The position numbers were made by a program, and so were the translations under genes. A stretch of 64,000 nt of DNA, from positions 5,791,989 through 5,855,988 of the forward strand of contig JAQFVV010006274.1 in NCBI GenBank assembly GCA_028023455.1, in the 5' to 3' direction. The stretch is from Epiperipatus broadwayi (taxonomy: Eukaryota > Onychophora > Udeonychophora > Euonychophora > Peripatidae). This document shows, piece after piece, positions 24,399 through 35,994 of this stretch; positions within the stretch are counted from its first letter, which is position 1; every line of letters begins with the position of its first letter. The notes under the pieces were generated by a model that ran no database searches, had not been told where the DNA came from, and saw only the letters and a list, made by a program, of their open reading frames with translations.

Positions 24399-24805
24399 CT
24401 GAGAGCACTGCACCTAGATCTTAGGATCTAATGCAACCCTCCAGCACCCACCTTTTAACTCTATTTAACTACAAAACTATGAGAATGAAATTGAAAACAC
24501 TATTAATATTTTCAATCCAAGCTCAATAGCTTATATAGTCATATGGGTCTGAACTCAATTCAGTACTCATACATTTTGGTGTCTTTGGCTCTTTAACAAC
24601 CTTAGCCACCACTATCCTATTAGGCAGGATTGGTGTTAAACCACTAAACATCACATGATCACTATCTCATACTAGCACAATAATTGTTATTAAACAATTC
24701 AATACAAAACAACACTCTCCATATAGTAGTGCCATCTTGTGCTAACAAGAGCAATCAATGGATGCCAGAAGGCTTGTGCATAAAATCCCTATCTAGTGCC
24801 TACTC

Positions 24806-24864
24806 ATCCAACATCCCCAGACTAGTTTCTGACTTGTGGCCTTCATCAGTGAGGAGCCTTGGAT
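24806..24864 (-). ncRNA. Hammerhead ribozyme motif, copy 2
   Basis: Same fold as copy 1, with one change in stem II: GCC becomes GUC, turning a G-C pair into G-U. Pairing is kept. Confidence 0.72.
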
Positions 24865-25269
24865 CTGAGAGCACTGCACCTAGATCTTAGGATCTAATGC
24901 AACCCTCCAGCACCCACCTTTTAACTCTATTTAACTACAAAACTATGAGAATGAAATTGAAAACACTATTAATATTTTCAATCCAAGCTCAATAGCTTAT
25001 ATAGTCATATGGGTCTGAACTCAATTCAGTACTCATACATTTTGGTGTCTTTGGCTCTTTAACAACCTTAGCCACCACTATCCTATTAGGCATGATTGGT
25101 GTTAAACCACTAAACATCACATGATCACTATCTCATACTAGCACAATAATTGTTATTAAACAATTCAATACAAAACAACACTCTCCATATAGTAGTGCCA
25201 TCTTGTGCTAACAAGAGCAATCAATGGAGGGTTGCATTAGATCCTAAGATCTAGGTGCAGTGCTCTCAG

Positions 25270-25328
25270 ATCCAAGGCTCCTCACTGATGAAGGCCACAA
25301 GCCAGAAACTAGTCTGGGGATGTTGGAT
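25270..25328 (+). ncRNA. Hammerhead ribozyme motif, copy 3 (inverted arm)
   Basis: Identical to copy 1 but on the plus strand: CTGATGA, GGC/GCC stem II, GAAAC, TA, GTC, and both parts of stem I. Confidence 0.75.
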
Positions 25329-25736
25329 GAGTAGGCACTAGATAGGGATTTTATGCACAAGCCTTCTGGCATCCATTGATTGCTCTTGTTAGCACAAGAT
25401 GGCACTACTATATGGAGAGTGTTGTTTTGTATTGAATTGTTTAATAACAATTATTGTGCTAGTATGAGATAGTGATTAATGTGATGTTTAATGGTTTAAC
25501 ACCAATCCTGCCTAATAGGATAGTGGTGGCTAAGGTTGTTAAAGAGCCAAAGATACCAAAATGTATGAGTACTGAATTGAGTTCAGACCCATATGACTAT
25601 ATAAGCTATTGAGCTTGAATTGAAAATATTAATAGTGTTTTCAATTTCATTCTCATAGTTTTGTAGTTAAATAGAGTTAAAAGGTGGGTGCTGGAGGGTT
25701 GCATTAGATCCTAAGATCTAGGCGCAGTGCTCTCAG

Positions 25737-25795
25737 ATCCAAGGCTCCTCACTGATGAAGGCCACAAGCCAGAAACTAGTCTGGGGATGTTGGAT
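25737..25795 (+). ncRNA. Hammerhead ribozyme motif, copy 4 (inverted arm)
   Basis: Identical in core and stems to copy 3, one unit (467 bp) further on. Confidence 0.75.
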
Positions 25796-26202
25796 GAGTA
25801 GGCACTAGATAGGGATTTTATGGACAAGCCTTCTGGCATCCATTGATTGCTCTTGTTAGCACAAGATGGCACTACTATATGGAGAGTGTTGTTTTGTATT
25901 GAATTGTTTAATAACAATTATTGTGCTAGTATGAGATAGTGATCATGTGATGTTTAGTGGTTTAACACCAATCCTGCCTAATAGGATAGTGGTGGCTAAG
26001 GTTGTTAAAGAGCCAAAGACACCAAAATGTATGAGTACTGAATTGAGTTCAGACCCATATGACTATATAAGCTATTGAGCTTGGATTGAAAATATTAATA
26101 GTGTTTTCAATTTCATTCTCATAGTTTTGTAGTTAAATAGAGTTAAAAGGTGGGTGCTGGAGGGTTGCATTAGATCCTAAGATCTAGGTGCAGTGCTCTC
26201 AG

Positions 26203-26261
26203 ATCCAAGGCTCCTCACTGATGAAGGCCACAAGCCAGAAACTAGTCTGGGGATGTTGGAT
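26203..26261 (+). ncRNA. Hammerhead ribozyme motif, copy 5 (inverted arm, partial unit)
   Basis: Identical in core and stems to copy 3. The unit that holds it is cut about 90 bp later by the right end of the insertion. Confidence 0.75.
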
Positions 26262-26353
26262 GAGTAGGCACTAGATAGGGATTTTATGCACAAGCCTTCT
26301 GGCATCCATTGATTGCTCTTGTTAGCACAAGATGGCACTACTATATGGAGAGT

Positions 26354-27357
26354 GGTATTTCTTTCAAGAGCTTTTTACCGTCCAGTGGGAGATCATCCCT
26401 TTTTTTTGTAGAGATGGTGATGTCCTTCACTGTCGGCTGGCTTGATTTTCTTTCAGTTTTTGGGGTTATTTCTCATTCCAGTTTTTTCCTTCTTGTCGAT
26501 TCTTTAGGTAGATTTTTAAGTTGTCAGTCACAGAAGCGGCAGTCTCTCTAGCAGGTCAGGCATAGATCTTACATTGTGAGTCAGTGGTGAGACGGATTGA
26601 ATATGAACCCACGTCCCTTTAACGCCACTAGCCGCGCACTTCTTTCATTTTCTTTGAGCTGTTGCTTCCTCAAAATCTCTACTAGTAATGCCCACATAAT
26701 AATTGTAATTCTCTTACTGTCTTTCTTTTGTTCATTCTTTTGTAAATTTTTAATTAAGATTTAGATTTCCAACCAATTCTTATCATCATGTTTCTTTATT
26801 TAATTAGTGGCTGGAATGTAGGTTTTAATTAATTTAGCTGTAATTATAAGCTTTTCCTTGTTATACATTTTCTTTGTCCGAGGAATTTAATTAGTCCAAC
26901 AGACTTTAGCACCTACGGCCATATTGTTTTTATATTACATATTACATTTAATTTTTATTTAAAGTTTAAATTCATTTTTTCACATTTATGTTTTACATTT
27001 TATTTTAATTTATCACAATACTTTTTAAAAGAGAGAAAAGACACATTTCTTTATGCATCCCCTTCCCCTCTCCCACAATAAATAGAAATAACTTCCAAGC
27101 ATTTGACTTACTCGTTTTTCTTTTTTAAAAGAGAGCAAGAAATGCATTTCTTTATGCACCCCCCTCCCCTTCTCTTACTATTACAAAATCCAAAGTAATT
27201 TAGACATTTGAATTTCAACTTTCTCTTTTCCTTCTTTTTTTTTTTTTAAAAAATTTAGTAGCTAATCCATTTCACTTTTATTACTTTCTAGTAGCTAATT
27301 TATCTAATTTTATTAATAAATATATACGTGTGATGACGACTTTACATGGCCGTCACA
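26354..27357 (-). repeat. 5' LTR of element 2, right part
   Basis: It continues the LTR after the array, matching 16709-17710, and ends CCGTCACA in plus orientation, which is the TGTGACGG start of the element. The first 12 bases are the second copy of the array target duplication. Confidence 0.9.
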
Positions 27358-29131
27358 ATATATATATATGTGAATAAATGTTGATAATATCATAGATACA
27401 GTTATATTGCAGTGAATATTTTGATTTAAAAATAATATATTTTGAATTATAAATTTTTTAGAGTCGATTTATCACTTTAAACATTAGAACCGCATGTATA
27501 CATGTGTATTCCACATATTACTGTGATACATATATATATAGCGCAATATTATCTAAAAGTTTCTTGTGATTCTTAAATTTAACCTTAAATATTTGTAATC
27601 AAGACTCATGCCATGTGCACTTGTATTAGTATAACGTAAGATAAAATCCAAAATTTTAATTTTTAGCAATAATATTTTCCTAAAATCTCGTTTCTGGTAA
27701 ACAAGATTTACTGAACCGAAACTATTACCAGGTCGTTAGTGATCTGTAGTGGTCAAACTTGGCCACAAATATCCCAGTAAAATATTAAAACAAAAGTTTA
27801 AATAATTTTCATTAATTAAAATCTAAAATTTCAAAAATGCTAATGAATTTACTAGCACTAAACAATCTTGACAGTAATATAGTTGGATCTCAAAATCATA
27901 TAAATAGACTATATTTTATACATCGAGAAATATACTCTATAATCTGAAAGAAGTGTTTCCATCAGTCTCCATGCAAGTTGTTATTTTGACATGGTGGGGT
28001 AGGAGTACGTAGATTTGTCATTTTCCTGTGGATGGATGGTGATCTCTGTTCTATCCTATATGCCTAATGGGAAATCATCACCACCATGGAGATGAGAGAT
28101 ATTCTAACCAACAGTCAGCAGCAAGAAAAAAATATCTGAACCATGCCACCTATTCAGAGATCGTAAGAACCATTACCCCATCAGCTGATGTGGCTGATAA
28201 CAAGCTGCTGGAAGATAGGTAACCAATCAAGCACTGCAAAGCTCTAACATAAATTTCTTAATCTTTAAACCTTCATCTTAAAAGCTAGCTTAATGTTAAA
28301 TTGAACATTCAGACCTAACTCTTTAAACTATGGTCTAAAGTAAAATATCAAGTTTGTATAAATCCTACCTGAAATTAAAACTATTCTGAATTTAGGTTCT
28401 ACTTTATTTCTCCAAAATTTATGTATGTTATAATATGCCAAATCTTTAATATATTTAAAATATTTATTTGGATTGCATGCACACTGGTTCGAATCCTATA
28501 TGTTGAATAATAACCAATTGCTACACATTCGAAATTATCAGTTGATTTAATTTTATATACTATTAAATATATACTATCGTTTGCATGATCATAGTTATAA
28601 TCTATGTCTTTAAATATCAGTTTTATTGAAAGAGACAGACTACATAGGGATAGATAAAAGTATATTTATTAATGTATTGTTAATTGCCAGTTAAATGTAC
28701 TTTCTCCTCCCTAGTGAAAACTAATTCAAGATGCAGATTGAGAATGTTAAGCTAGATTAATAATTTAGTTTTAGTCCATTAATATAGCATTATTATGTCG
28801 CTTGATTTAAGAACTGGTTTCTATTAGTTATGCAGATAGAGACTATCTGTTTTAGGCTCCATAATTTTAAATATACGTATTTATTTTATGCATTGTGAAT
28901 GTTTTTACTAAGTACACACTGTACAATACATCTTGCTGCACTTTTTATGGGTTAGCAATGTCCGGGTAAGAGCACCAAGCATGTTACTAGAGTAAGAGCC
29001 CAGGACTCTTGAGTAGCCTATCCAAGTTCCCCAAACTATAAATGTTCATTATTAATAGCAAGCTGTTTGGTCCAAAGGTACTGCACATTCGATGTAAAAG
29101 TCTATGAATAATCCATTCACACTATAATCTT
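27358..29131. other. Intronic non-coding sequence
   Basis: AT-rich intron sequence without a recognisable gene or element. A perfect tRNA B-box-like GGTTCGAATCC stands at 28486-28496 but has no A box at a suitable distance. Confidence 0.55.
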
Positions 29132-29429
29132 ATTTAGTAATATTTTGGTGTGCCATAGCATATATATGTTGACCTAAGGCAACCAGTTCTTTCCTCCTAT
29201 ACTTAATAATTATTCAGCATTAATCTAAAACCAAATCTTTATTATTAGACTAAATCTTCATTGTTCTTGAGCTTGATTATATTTAGTAATATTTTGGTGT
29301 GCCATAGCATATATATGTTGACCTAAGGTAACCAGTTCTTTCCTTCTATACTTAATAATTATTCAGCATTAATCTGAAACCAAATCTTTATTATTAGACT
29401 AAATCTTCATTGTTCTTGAGCTTGATTAT
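29132..29429. repeat. 149-bp tandem duplication
   Basis: The segment starting ATTTAGTAATATTTTGGTG at 29132 recurs at 29281 with very few differences (for example AAGGCAACC versus AAGGTAACC). It is a simple two-copy duplication. Confidence 0.9.
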
Positions 29430-30107
29430 ACCTTTATATCTTATATATATATAACAGCAGCCACTTTAGTGCTGTTATCGATGTTCTATCCTAGGCTAGC
29501 ATGTCCACTTATAAAATAGAAAACCATGGTATTAATGTAGGATGTTGGCATATTAAACTTATAGACATAATTTATTAACTGCATACCCATACTTATATTT
29601 AGATATATGATGAGAATTGCTGTAATTCTATTAAATCTCATCTGCTATGTATTTAATCCTACATATTAAACCTGTATAATTATTGTTTATTTTATTGATT
29701 AATTTGAATTATTAATAAATCATTTTAAGTATAATTTGTTTCATATCATTTTTCTTGTAATCTAAATACAACCCTATTCCAATTCATTTATTATCTTACA
29801 TATATATAGGATATGCATTTTAGTTCAATTAACCCTTTAGTTAGCTATTTTGAATAATCAGTTCCGGAGTCTCATGTTTGCCGTTGTTTGGAGTCAGCTT
29901 GCAGATTAAATTGAGACCAGTGTGTAACCTCAGAAATGTCATTCATAAGATATTAAATCACGGAGCACTGGTAAATGAGTTAAAGTTTGGTTGGACTCAG
30001 AATCTCACCATCCCTTTTCAATTGGCTTTGGCATATTTTACCTGGACTCTGGATTTATTACATGAATGTACAAATTTGACTGTTACAATATATTGTACCA
30101 TATTTTT
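29430..30107. other. Intronic non-coding sequence
   Basis: No gene is seen. The 80-codon open frame at 29878-30120 has no family resemblance that I recognise. Confidence 0.5.
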
Positions 30108-30385
30108 GGTACAAGTTTGAATTGGTGAAAGTTTGAATTGGTGATTTAGTATTATTAAATTCCCAAAAAGAAAGAATATTTTTTCTTTAAAATACCATTT
30201 TGGTACAAGTTTGAATTGGTGATTTAGAATTATTAAATTCCCAAAAAGAAAGAATATTTTTTCTTTAAAATACCATCTGATCTATTTTTAAACAACATAG
30301 GTTTTTTTGTTTTTTTGGGGGGTTAAAGAGAAAAAAAAAATAAAGAGAATGACAAAATGTTACTTTGATTTTTTGCTAAGATAAG
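30108..30385. repeat. Duplicated segment, related to 35995-36200
   Basis: A unit beginning GGTACAAGTTTGAATTGGTG occurs at 30108 and 30202 (about 78-94 bp). The second copy runs on into a segment with CATCTGATCTATTTTTAAAC and GCTAAGATAAGAAT, which is also found at about 35995-36200 in the same orientation. The pair brackets the gypsy relic at 33100-35770 and could be remains of its LTRs. Confidence 0.6.
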
Positions 30386-30498
30386 AATATACAAATTAAA
30401 AAGCGTATGAAACACTTGAACGAGAAGCTATACAGATTCCAAAAATTACTATACACTAAGTGCTTTTGAGGCCATTTGCCTCATATTCATAGCGGTAA
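30386..30498 (-). repeat. Left inverted terminal repeat of the Penelope-like element
   Basis: It starts AATATACAAATTAAAAAGCG and is the inverse of 31543-31655 with few differences. Confidence 0.85.
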
Positions 30499-30539
30499 TG
30501 CGAAGTGCAGAATGAGGAAATAGGGCAAGGAAACAAAGC

Positions 30540-31634
30540 GGTATGCAAAGCGTATGCAAATGAGCTAGATAGTCCAATGTTTGGAGATGTCAAAGCAGGA
30601 ATCCCTTCTATTAATAGCGTTATTATTGCAATTAATGAAATATGCTTCTCTGATTTTCCGCTTGATGTCATTTTTCTCAATGTCGACAAATTTTGGGGTT
30701 GGAGGGTTCAAACACCTGTCCTGTCTTCTTGGAATGTTCTAAGAATGTTGATGAGTTATCATTATTTTTCTTTGCTCTATTATAGGTGTATCTATGTTGT
30801 GCTGTCCTGTTGATTATGCCTGCTTTGGTTTCCCCAAAATAAATGGCCCGGCAACCGGGTTGTGGGTATGATATGCTGTAAATGACAAGGGGAGTCTGAG
30901 AAGGTTTGATTTTATCCTTAGAGTTATTGATTAGATGATTAGTGCATGGGGGTGTATGAAAACTAATTTTAAATTTATTGGACAAAACCTTAATTAATTG
31001 ATAGGAGATTTTAGGTATGTGTGGAAGAGTGATATATGGAATTTTAGTATCGGTTTTTATTGTCTACGATTTTCTTATAAAATTGTTTAATTTTATTGTT
31101 AATAGTGTTGAGTTTGTAGCCTGCTTGTAGTAGGTTTTTGGTGTATAGATGTATATTATTCTTTCTATCCGCTTCAAACTTGCACAGTTGCATATTTCTG
31201 CATAAAAATGCTTGAAGGCCTGCAAATTTGTGAGAGCTTGGTGAATTGGAGTGTGGGTATATAAAGTCTCTGATTTCAAAGGGCTTTATTATCATTGAGT
31301 AATTTATTGTTCTCTCATCCCGTGTTAGACGAAGGTCGAGGTAATTTAGACTTTGGAAAGTGTCTTCGGTTGTGGAATTGATAGTTAGATTAGTGTTTTG
31401 TGATAAATCTTGTATGATACTATTTGTAATGTGTTGGTTGGCTAAGATGAATATATCAGCTACGTACCGCATGTATATAGTGTGAGGGCAGTCAGCTTGA
31501 TATTTGGATACGATTAGTTTTTCAATAATTGTGCTGTCCTGTTTACCGCTATGAATATGAGGCAATTGGCCTCGAAAGCGCTTAGCGTATAGTAATTTTT
31601 GGAATCTGTACAGCTTCTCGTTCAAGTGTTTCAT
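30540..31634 (-). pseudogene. Penelope-like RT and GIY-YIG endonuclease relic
   Basis: The RT part (31634-31044) starts with KHLNEKLYRFQKLLYAKRFR. It contains MRYVADIFILAN at the catalytic site, where RYVDD is expected, so one catalytic Asp is replaced by Ala. It also has LNYLDLRLTRDE, another conserved block. The GIY-YIG part (30985-30677) has CRAIYFGETKAGI with an Arg and a His downstream (NRTAQHR). After a frameshift near 30680 the tail reads EKNDIKRKIREAYF and CFDISKHWTI followed by a stop. Both enzymes are typical of Penelope-like elements, which integrate by target-primed reverse transcription. Confidence 0.82.
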
Positions 31635-31655
31635 ACGCTTTTTAATTTGTATATT
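31543..31655 (-). repeat. Right inverted terminal repeat of the Penelope-like element
   Basis: On the plus strand it reads from TTACCGCTATGAATATGAGG to the inverse of AATATACAAATT. It contains a short hairpin GAGGC/GCCTC followed by GAAAGCGC, which is hammerhead-like in its second half, but the CUGAUGA part is not intact. Confidence 0.8.
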
Positions 31656-33099
31656 AAATTATCGAGGGAGAAGTTTAAAATCCTTAATATTTTACTAAGA
31701 CAAGAATATAAATTCTTATCATAAAACAATTAGCATTACTTAAAAGTTAATATCACAGCATTCTTTTGCTGTCATTAAAGATGACCACCAAAGGGGAAAA
31801 GATGACTTTGTGAACAAAAAACACATTAAATTTGTCAAAGTTAAAAAGGTGTTAACAGGATGTGCACAGCAGACTAAAATCAAGAAGGAGGTATAAAAAG
31901 CAAATGCATCTTGTGTCAAAGATCTTTGTGTGCCTGATGTTAAATGTGACCTTTAAAACAGTTTAATATAAAATTATTTTTTCTGTGAGATCATATAAAA
32001 TGTGCCAAGTTACTCACACCAGCAGACTGAATCATTGTAATACGTGTGAGTAGAGAAGAATTCATTTGCCAATGTTCCTTCCTTCCTGAAGTCGTAGAAT
32101 GCTAAGAATAAAGCCATCACTTATCTGAATCTTTGAATTCCAGATTACTGACAACCTAGAATAAAAGTATATAACAGATCCCTCCCAGGACAACAACCAT
32201 GCATGGTACTCCACAAAGTGCTATATTTGAACAATTGAACTTACTGGTAAGAGACTTTATTTCATAAATTAAAAATAATCACTTTCTTGAATTATAATGC
32301 TAGCAAATGCTGAGTTAAGTTGGTTGCTGAAAAACTAAATCTTAGAAGCAATAACTTTTAATAACCAATTAAGTTTGACTTTTGTACTTTTATTCTCTTA
32401 TTAATGTTAAAATATATAATTATAAATAAATCTTGTGAATATAATTTTCATTGTTGTCTATTTAAGTTTATTATTACTAAAGTAATATTTAAAATTCTAC
32501 CATTATTATTTTGCCAAATCAATTGCCATTGCCATATTAAAAATTACAATCCTTATTGGTGTAGCAAATGATTATGTAATAGTAAGTAATAAAGATAGGT
32601 GGGAGTGAGCCATGGATTCACATATAGAATCCTGGCACCTTACAAATAAATTAAAAGCTGGTTCTATGTCTTCACCTATTAAAATTTAGTTACGTTAAGC
32701 TGGGTTGTGTGATCAGAAAAAATAATTGCATTCGCAAAATTACCTGACATATTCAAATGAGTGAATTATCAGAGCAGACATAATTTGGTCATCGAATACA
32801 TAAGGAGTATAAATTGTATAAACCCTAAGATACCGATGGATAGTACATCATTCAACCTGGATGCTTATGAACCATAATAGCGACCCAGAACATACATAAG
32901 ACTAGGAAATTATAAAAAAACAAAATTTAAAAAATGAAAGTTGTTTTGAAAAAAAAAAAAAGAAATTGTGTATGTAGGTAGGGAAGAGTAGGAAAACTGA
33001 TGGGAAAATAAAGTAGCTCAAAGGAAAAGTGACAACAGGGAGAAAGATGTTGGCAAATATGTTAGTGAAATAAAAAATAAAAACTACACAAGATATAGA
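31656..33099. other. Intronic non-coding sequence
   Basis: No gene is seen. It may include the lost gag region of the gypsy relic that follows, but no frame supports this. Confidence 0.5.
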
Positions 33100-35770
33100 A
33101 GAGTATGTGTTGTTTGACGACTCAGGTAGGCAAATATCAGTCATTTATGACACTGCATATGGATGCATGATGCAATAAGCCCTTGATGTTTGAACTCTTC
33201 CAGTGAGGAAAATCCTAGTTAACATTGGCCAATAATAAAAGATCCAAGACGAAACAGATATGGGTATAAGTAAGGGTAGGAAAGAGATATTCAACATGTT
33301 TTGCAGGTATTGAAAGGACTTGTACATGATGTAATATTAGAATCAGACTTCATGCACAAAACAGGGTGTCTGATCGACCATAAAGAAAGAAATATCATAT
33401 GTGAAGAAGTAGTCTAGTTTAAATCAAAGGAAAGAACATTGCCGTGAGAAGTATGTACTAGCCAACGTAAGACTGAGAGAGCACAAGCAGAGATATGAAG
33501 GAAAGAGAAAACAGATAAAGGGATGGGAAAAGGCGTTAAAAGAATTTATTAGAGAGAATAGCACAAATTTTTCAGATAGGCAGAGATAATTAAGAGGTAT
33601 GAAGGCCGAATTAATATTATTGATAGCAGACTATACCAAGCACGATCTTATCCTATATTTCATCAATATAGAACAGAGGTTGAAAAACCAAATATCACAA
33701 ATGCAGCAACCCACTAGTGATAGTAAAAAAAATGGTTTGTTAAGACTATTGAATAGGATTATCTGCCCTGATCATAACCTTCCTCCACCTATAATTATTG
33801 AACAAGTTCCATGATAAATAAATTTTTTTGACATTAGACCTGACTACCAGTTATTGGCAAATAAAACTACAACAAGCAGACCACAAGTATACGACTTTCG
33901 GATATAATGGCATATCTTACTAGTTTAACAGAATGCCATTTGGTTTAAAGAACAATGGGGCAGAGTTATTGAAGTGTCTGGATAGGGTACTATCTCCAAA
34001 TGTTTTTAAAAGAATGCAAGGACAAGGGCATTTCAAATTAATTTACAAAAAAGTTGTATAGCTGTGACAGAAGTAACTTTTTTAGGACATTTTATCAGCA
34101 GAAAAGAAAATTAAGCCCCATCCCAATAAAATTCAAGCTATTAGGGAATTCCCAGACCCTAGGTTAAGGTTAGATCAATCCTAGGGCTATGTAGTTTTTA
34201 TAGCAAATTTTAACAGAATTTTCCCAACAGATATGAAGCCTTTGCAGTAGCTATTATGAAAAAATACTCAATGGGAATGAACAAACAAACAGGAAGCTAT
34301 ATTAAAGGGCACCAAGGAAAAATTTTTGAGCCAGGTGATGTTGATCTACCCAAGTTAAAAAAAAAACTTTCATAATACAAGTAGCAGCAGATATGGGTTG
34401 GGTGCAGCACTGATGCAAACTCAGGAAGATGGTAGGGGGTAGAGATCAATTACCCTGTAACTGAAGTGTTGGCCATGTTGTTGGCATTCCAGAGATTTTT
34501 GGCAATTTCTAATAGGGTCAGAGGTGATAATCAGAACTGATTACAAAATTCCTTAACAACAGCTATCTGAATAAAAGTAGATTAATTCATTAAAGCCTTT
34601 TTCTTCAAGAGTTTAACTACTCTATACAATATTGTAAGAAAACAGAAAATGTGGTGGCAGGTGCATTAAGTCGCAATCCAGGTCCTGAATTCTCTAGCCA
34701 TTTGCAAATGGAAGACATAAGTCTGGTGACAATAGGAATGGAAATAGATATATCCTTTGATGACAAACTTACTTAGGTGACAAACAAGATTCCAGATACC
34801 AAAAAATTATAGATAATCTAGAGATATAAGAAAGTGAAGACGGGTCAAGGGAGAGTTACTCTAAAAAAAATGGGAGATGTTTATCACTTGAGAGAGGGGG
34901 TATTGTGGTATTTAATGGATTTAAAAGAGGGAACATGGAGAATGATAGTGCCTAAGGACATGAGATTAGTTAACAATATATAGAAACTTCCTATATGGGC
35001 ATTATGAGGTTCGCAAAGTAGAAAGACTGTTGAAAATGTGGTTTTACTGGCCAAGTATGAGGTATCAGATAGCCAATAGTGTATAAGGTATCAGATAGCC
35101 AATATATTAAAAGGATGTGAAGTGTGCCAGAAGATGATACCCACCAATAAATAGTACACAGGTACATTGAATCCCATATTTCCTGAAAGATGCAATGACC
35201 TGGTAGCTATTGATTTTTATGGGCCACTACCTGTGTTCCGAAGGATGAGATACATATTAGTAGTTATGTTTTTTTTTTCAAAATGTCTGCATATCCTACC
35301 ATTGAATCATGGGAAAGGGTGAAATAGTTGCCATGGGTGGTTAATATCGTCAACTGGACTGAGAACTAGTCCACAGGTTTCGCATCTATTCAATTACAGT
35401 TCCTACAACTCATGCCAATACTGTATGAAACCAAGTTACCAGTCATCCTAGAATGTATCAATAGAGAGATGGATCAGAGGAAGATAATGTTGAAGATAAG
35501 GCATGCTTCCTACATAAGAACAGATAGGAAGCATCCAAAAGCTGTCAGTTTCAGAAAAGGGGACAAGATATGGTTAGAGTAAACCCAGACAAACAGAAAA
35601 GGGTATATATAAGAAGTTCCAGAATTTGTATGAATTTGACTGTATCAGATAGTTAGAGAGAATTGCTCAAATGCATTTATTCTCATGAATAAAAGGGGAG
35701 AGAAGGGAACACATAATGCAAGGGCATTAAGACCTTGTAGAACAAGTTATGTGAACAGATAGCCTTGTAG
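33100..35770 (+). pseudogene. Old gypsy pol relic (protease to integrase)
   Basis: On the plus strand, in many frames, the full order of pol can be followed. Protease: LFDDSGRQISVI near 33105 and VILESDFMHKTGCLI near 33330. Linker and RT: YPISHQYRTEVEKP near 33655, DYQLLANK near 33850, FGHFISR-like and LGLCSFYS near 34190. RNase H: remains near 34450-34620. Integrase: GHYEVRKVERLLKMWFYWPSM near 35000, CEVCQKM near 35110, AIDFYGPLPVF near 35200. Integrase tail: KFQNLYE and EKGTHNARALRPC near 35610-35740. It is related to element 2, which has the same tail motif, but is far more decayed. LTRs are not certain. Confidence 0.8.
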
Positions 35771-35880
35771 AATAAACTAGATGGACTTAAACCCTGAAGA
35801 CCTCAGATGTACATTATTAAATAAGACTAAATCGTAATTCAGTATTAATATGATTGATTGGGAAAGTTAAAAGTTATTAA

Positions 35881-35914
35881 GAATAAAAGTGAGGTTAAAC
35901 ACCTCATTTTATTC
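35881..35914. repeat. Short hairpin
   Basis: GAATAAAAGTGAGGT and ACCTCATTTTATTC form an inverted repeat with a 5-base loop. It lies just after the gypsy relic and could be part of its LTR. Confidence 0.6.
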
Positions 35915-35994
35915 TTTTATATATATATATATAAAATATAGAATGTTTTATTCACATCATTTTATTCCTTCCATCAACCACGGAGGTATTTTAC

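Larger units (their letters stand above)
24187..26353. mobile_element. Hammerhead-bearing inverted tandem array (retrozyme-like insertion)
   Basis: A 2,167-bp insertion splits the 5' LTR of element 2. It is flanked on both sides by GGTATTTCTTTC (24175-24186 and 26354-26365), a target duplication of 11 or 12 bp. The uninterrupted LTR (about 16709-16720) has this target once. It consists of 466-bp units: two full units in plus orientation (from 24186 and 24652), a third cut at 25228, then a switch to inverted units (25229-25695, 25696-26161 and a partial one to 26353). The switch has GGA microhomology. Every full unit carries a type I hammerhead motif. The 68-codon open frame repeated in each unit looks incidental. 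There is no transposase or RT. Tandem copies, a hammerhead and a target duplication of this length are what is described for metazoan retrozymes, thought to use Penelope-like machinery. The head-to-head layout is unusual for them. Confidence 0.85.
15869..27357 (-). mobile_element. Ty3/gypsy retrotransposon with 1.84-kb LTRs (element 2)
   Basis: The element lies on the minus strand. Its 5' LTR is at the right (23331-27357, interrupted by a later insertion) and its 3' LTR at the left (15869-17710). The order is PBS, gag with a coiled-coil N-terminus, protease, RT, RNase H, integrase, then a 0.9-kb 3' region and the polypurine tract. LTR termini in element orientation are TGTGACGG and CCGTTATA. 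Both flanks are (AT)n, consistent with an ATATA target duplication but not provable. Gag and pol carry several frameshifts, so it is inactive, although most domains are still readable. It inserted into the last intron of PACS in the same orientation as the gene. Confidence 0.92.
30386..31655 (-). mobile_element. Penelope-like element with inverted terminal repeats
   Basis: Two arms of about 113 bp, 30386-30498 and 31543-31655, are inverted copies of each other. Between them, on the minus strand, are the C-terminal half of a Penelope-like RT and a GIY-YIG endonuclease region. Terminal repeats in inverted orientation are known for this class (pLTRs). The element is 5'-truncated, because the N-terminal RT part is missing, and it is frameshifted, so it is inactive. 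Confidence 0.8.

Noticed and set aside
24218-26000. Identical 68-codon open frame in each unit of the array
   Set aside because: It covers the hammerhead antisense strand, has no start context or family likeness, and its conservation follows from the recent duplication of the units.
28486-28496. Perfect B box GGTTCGAATCC
   Set aside because: No A box or cloverleaf at the right distance.
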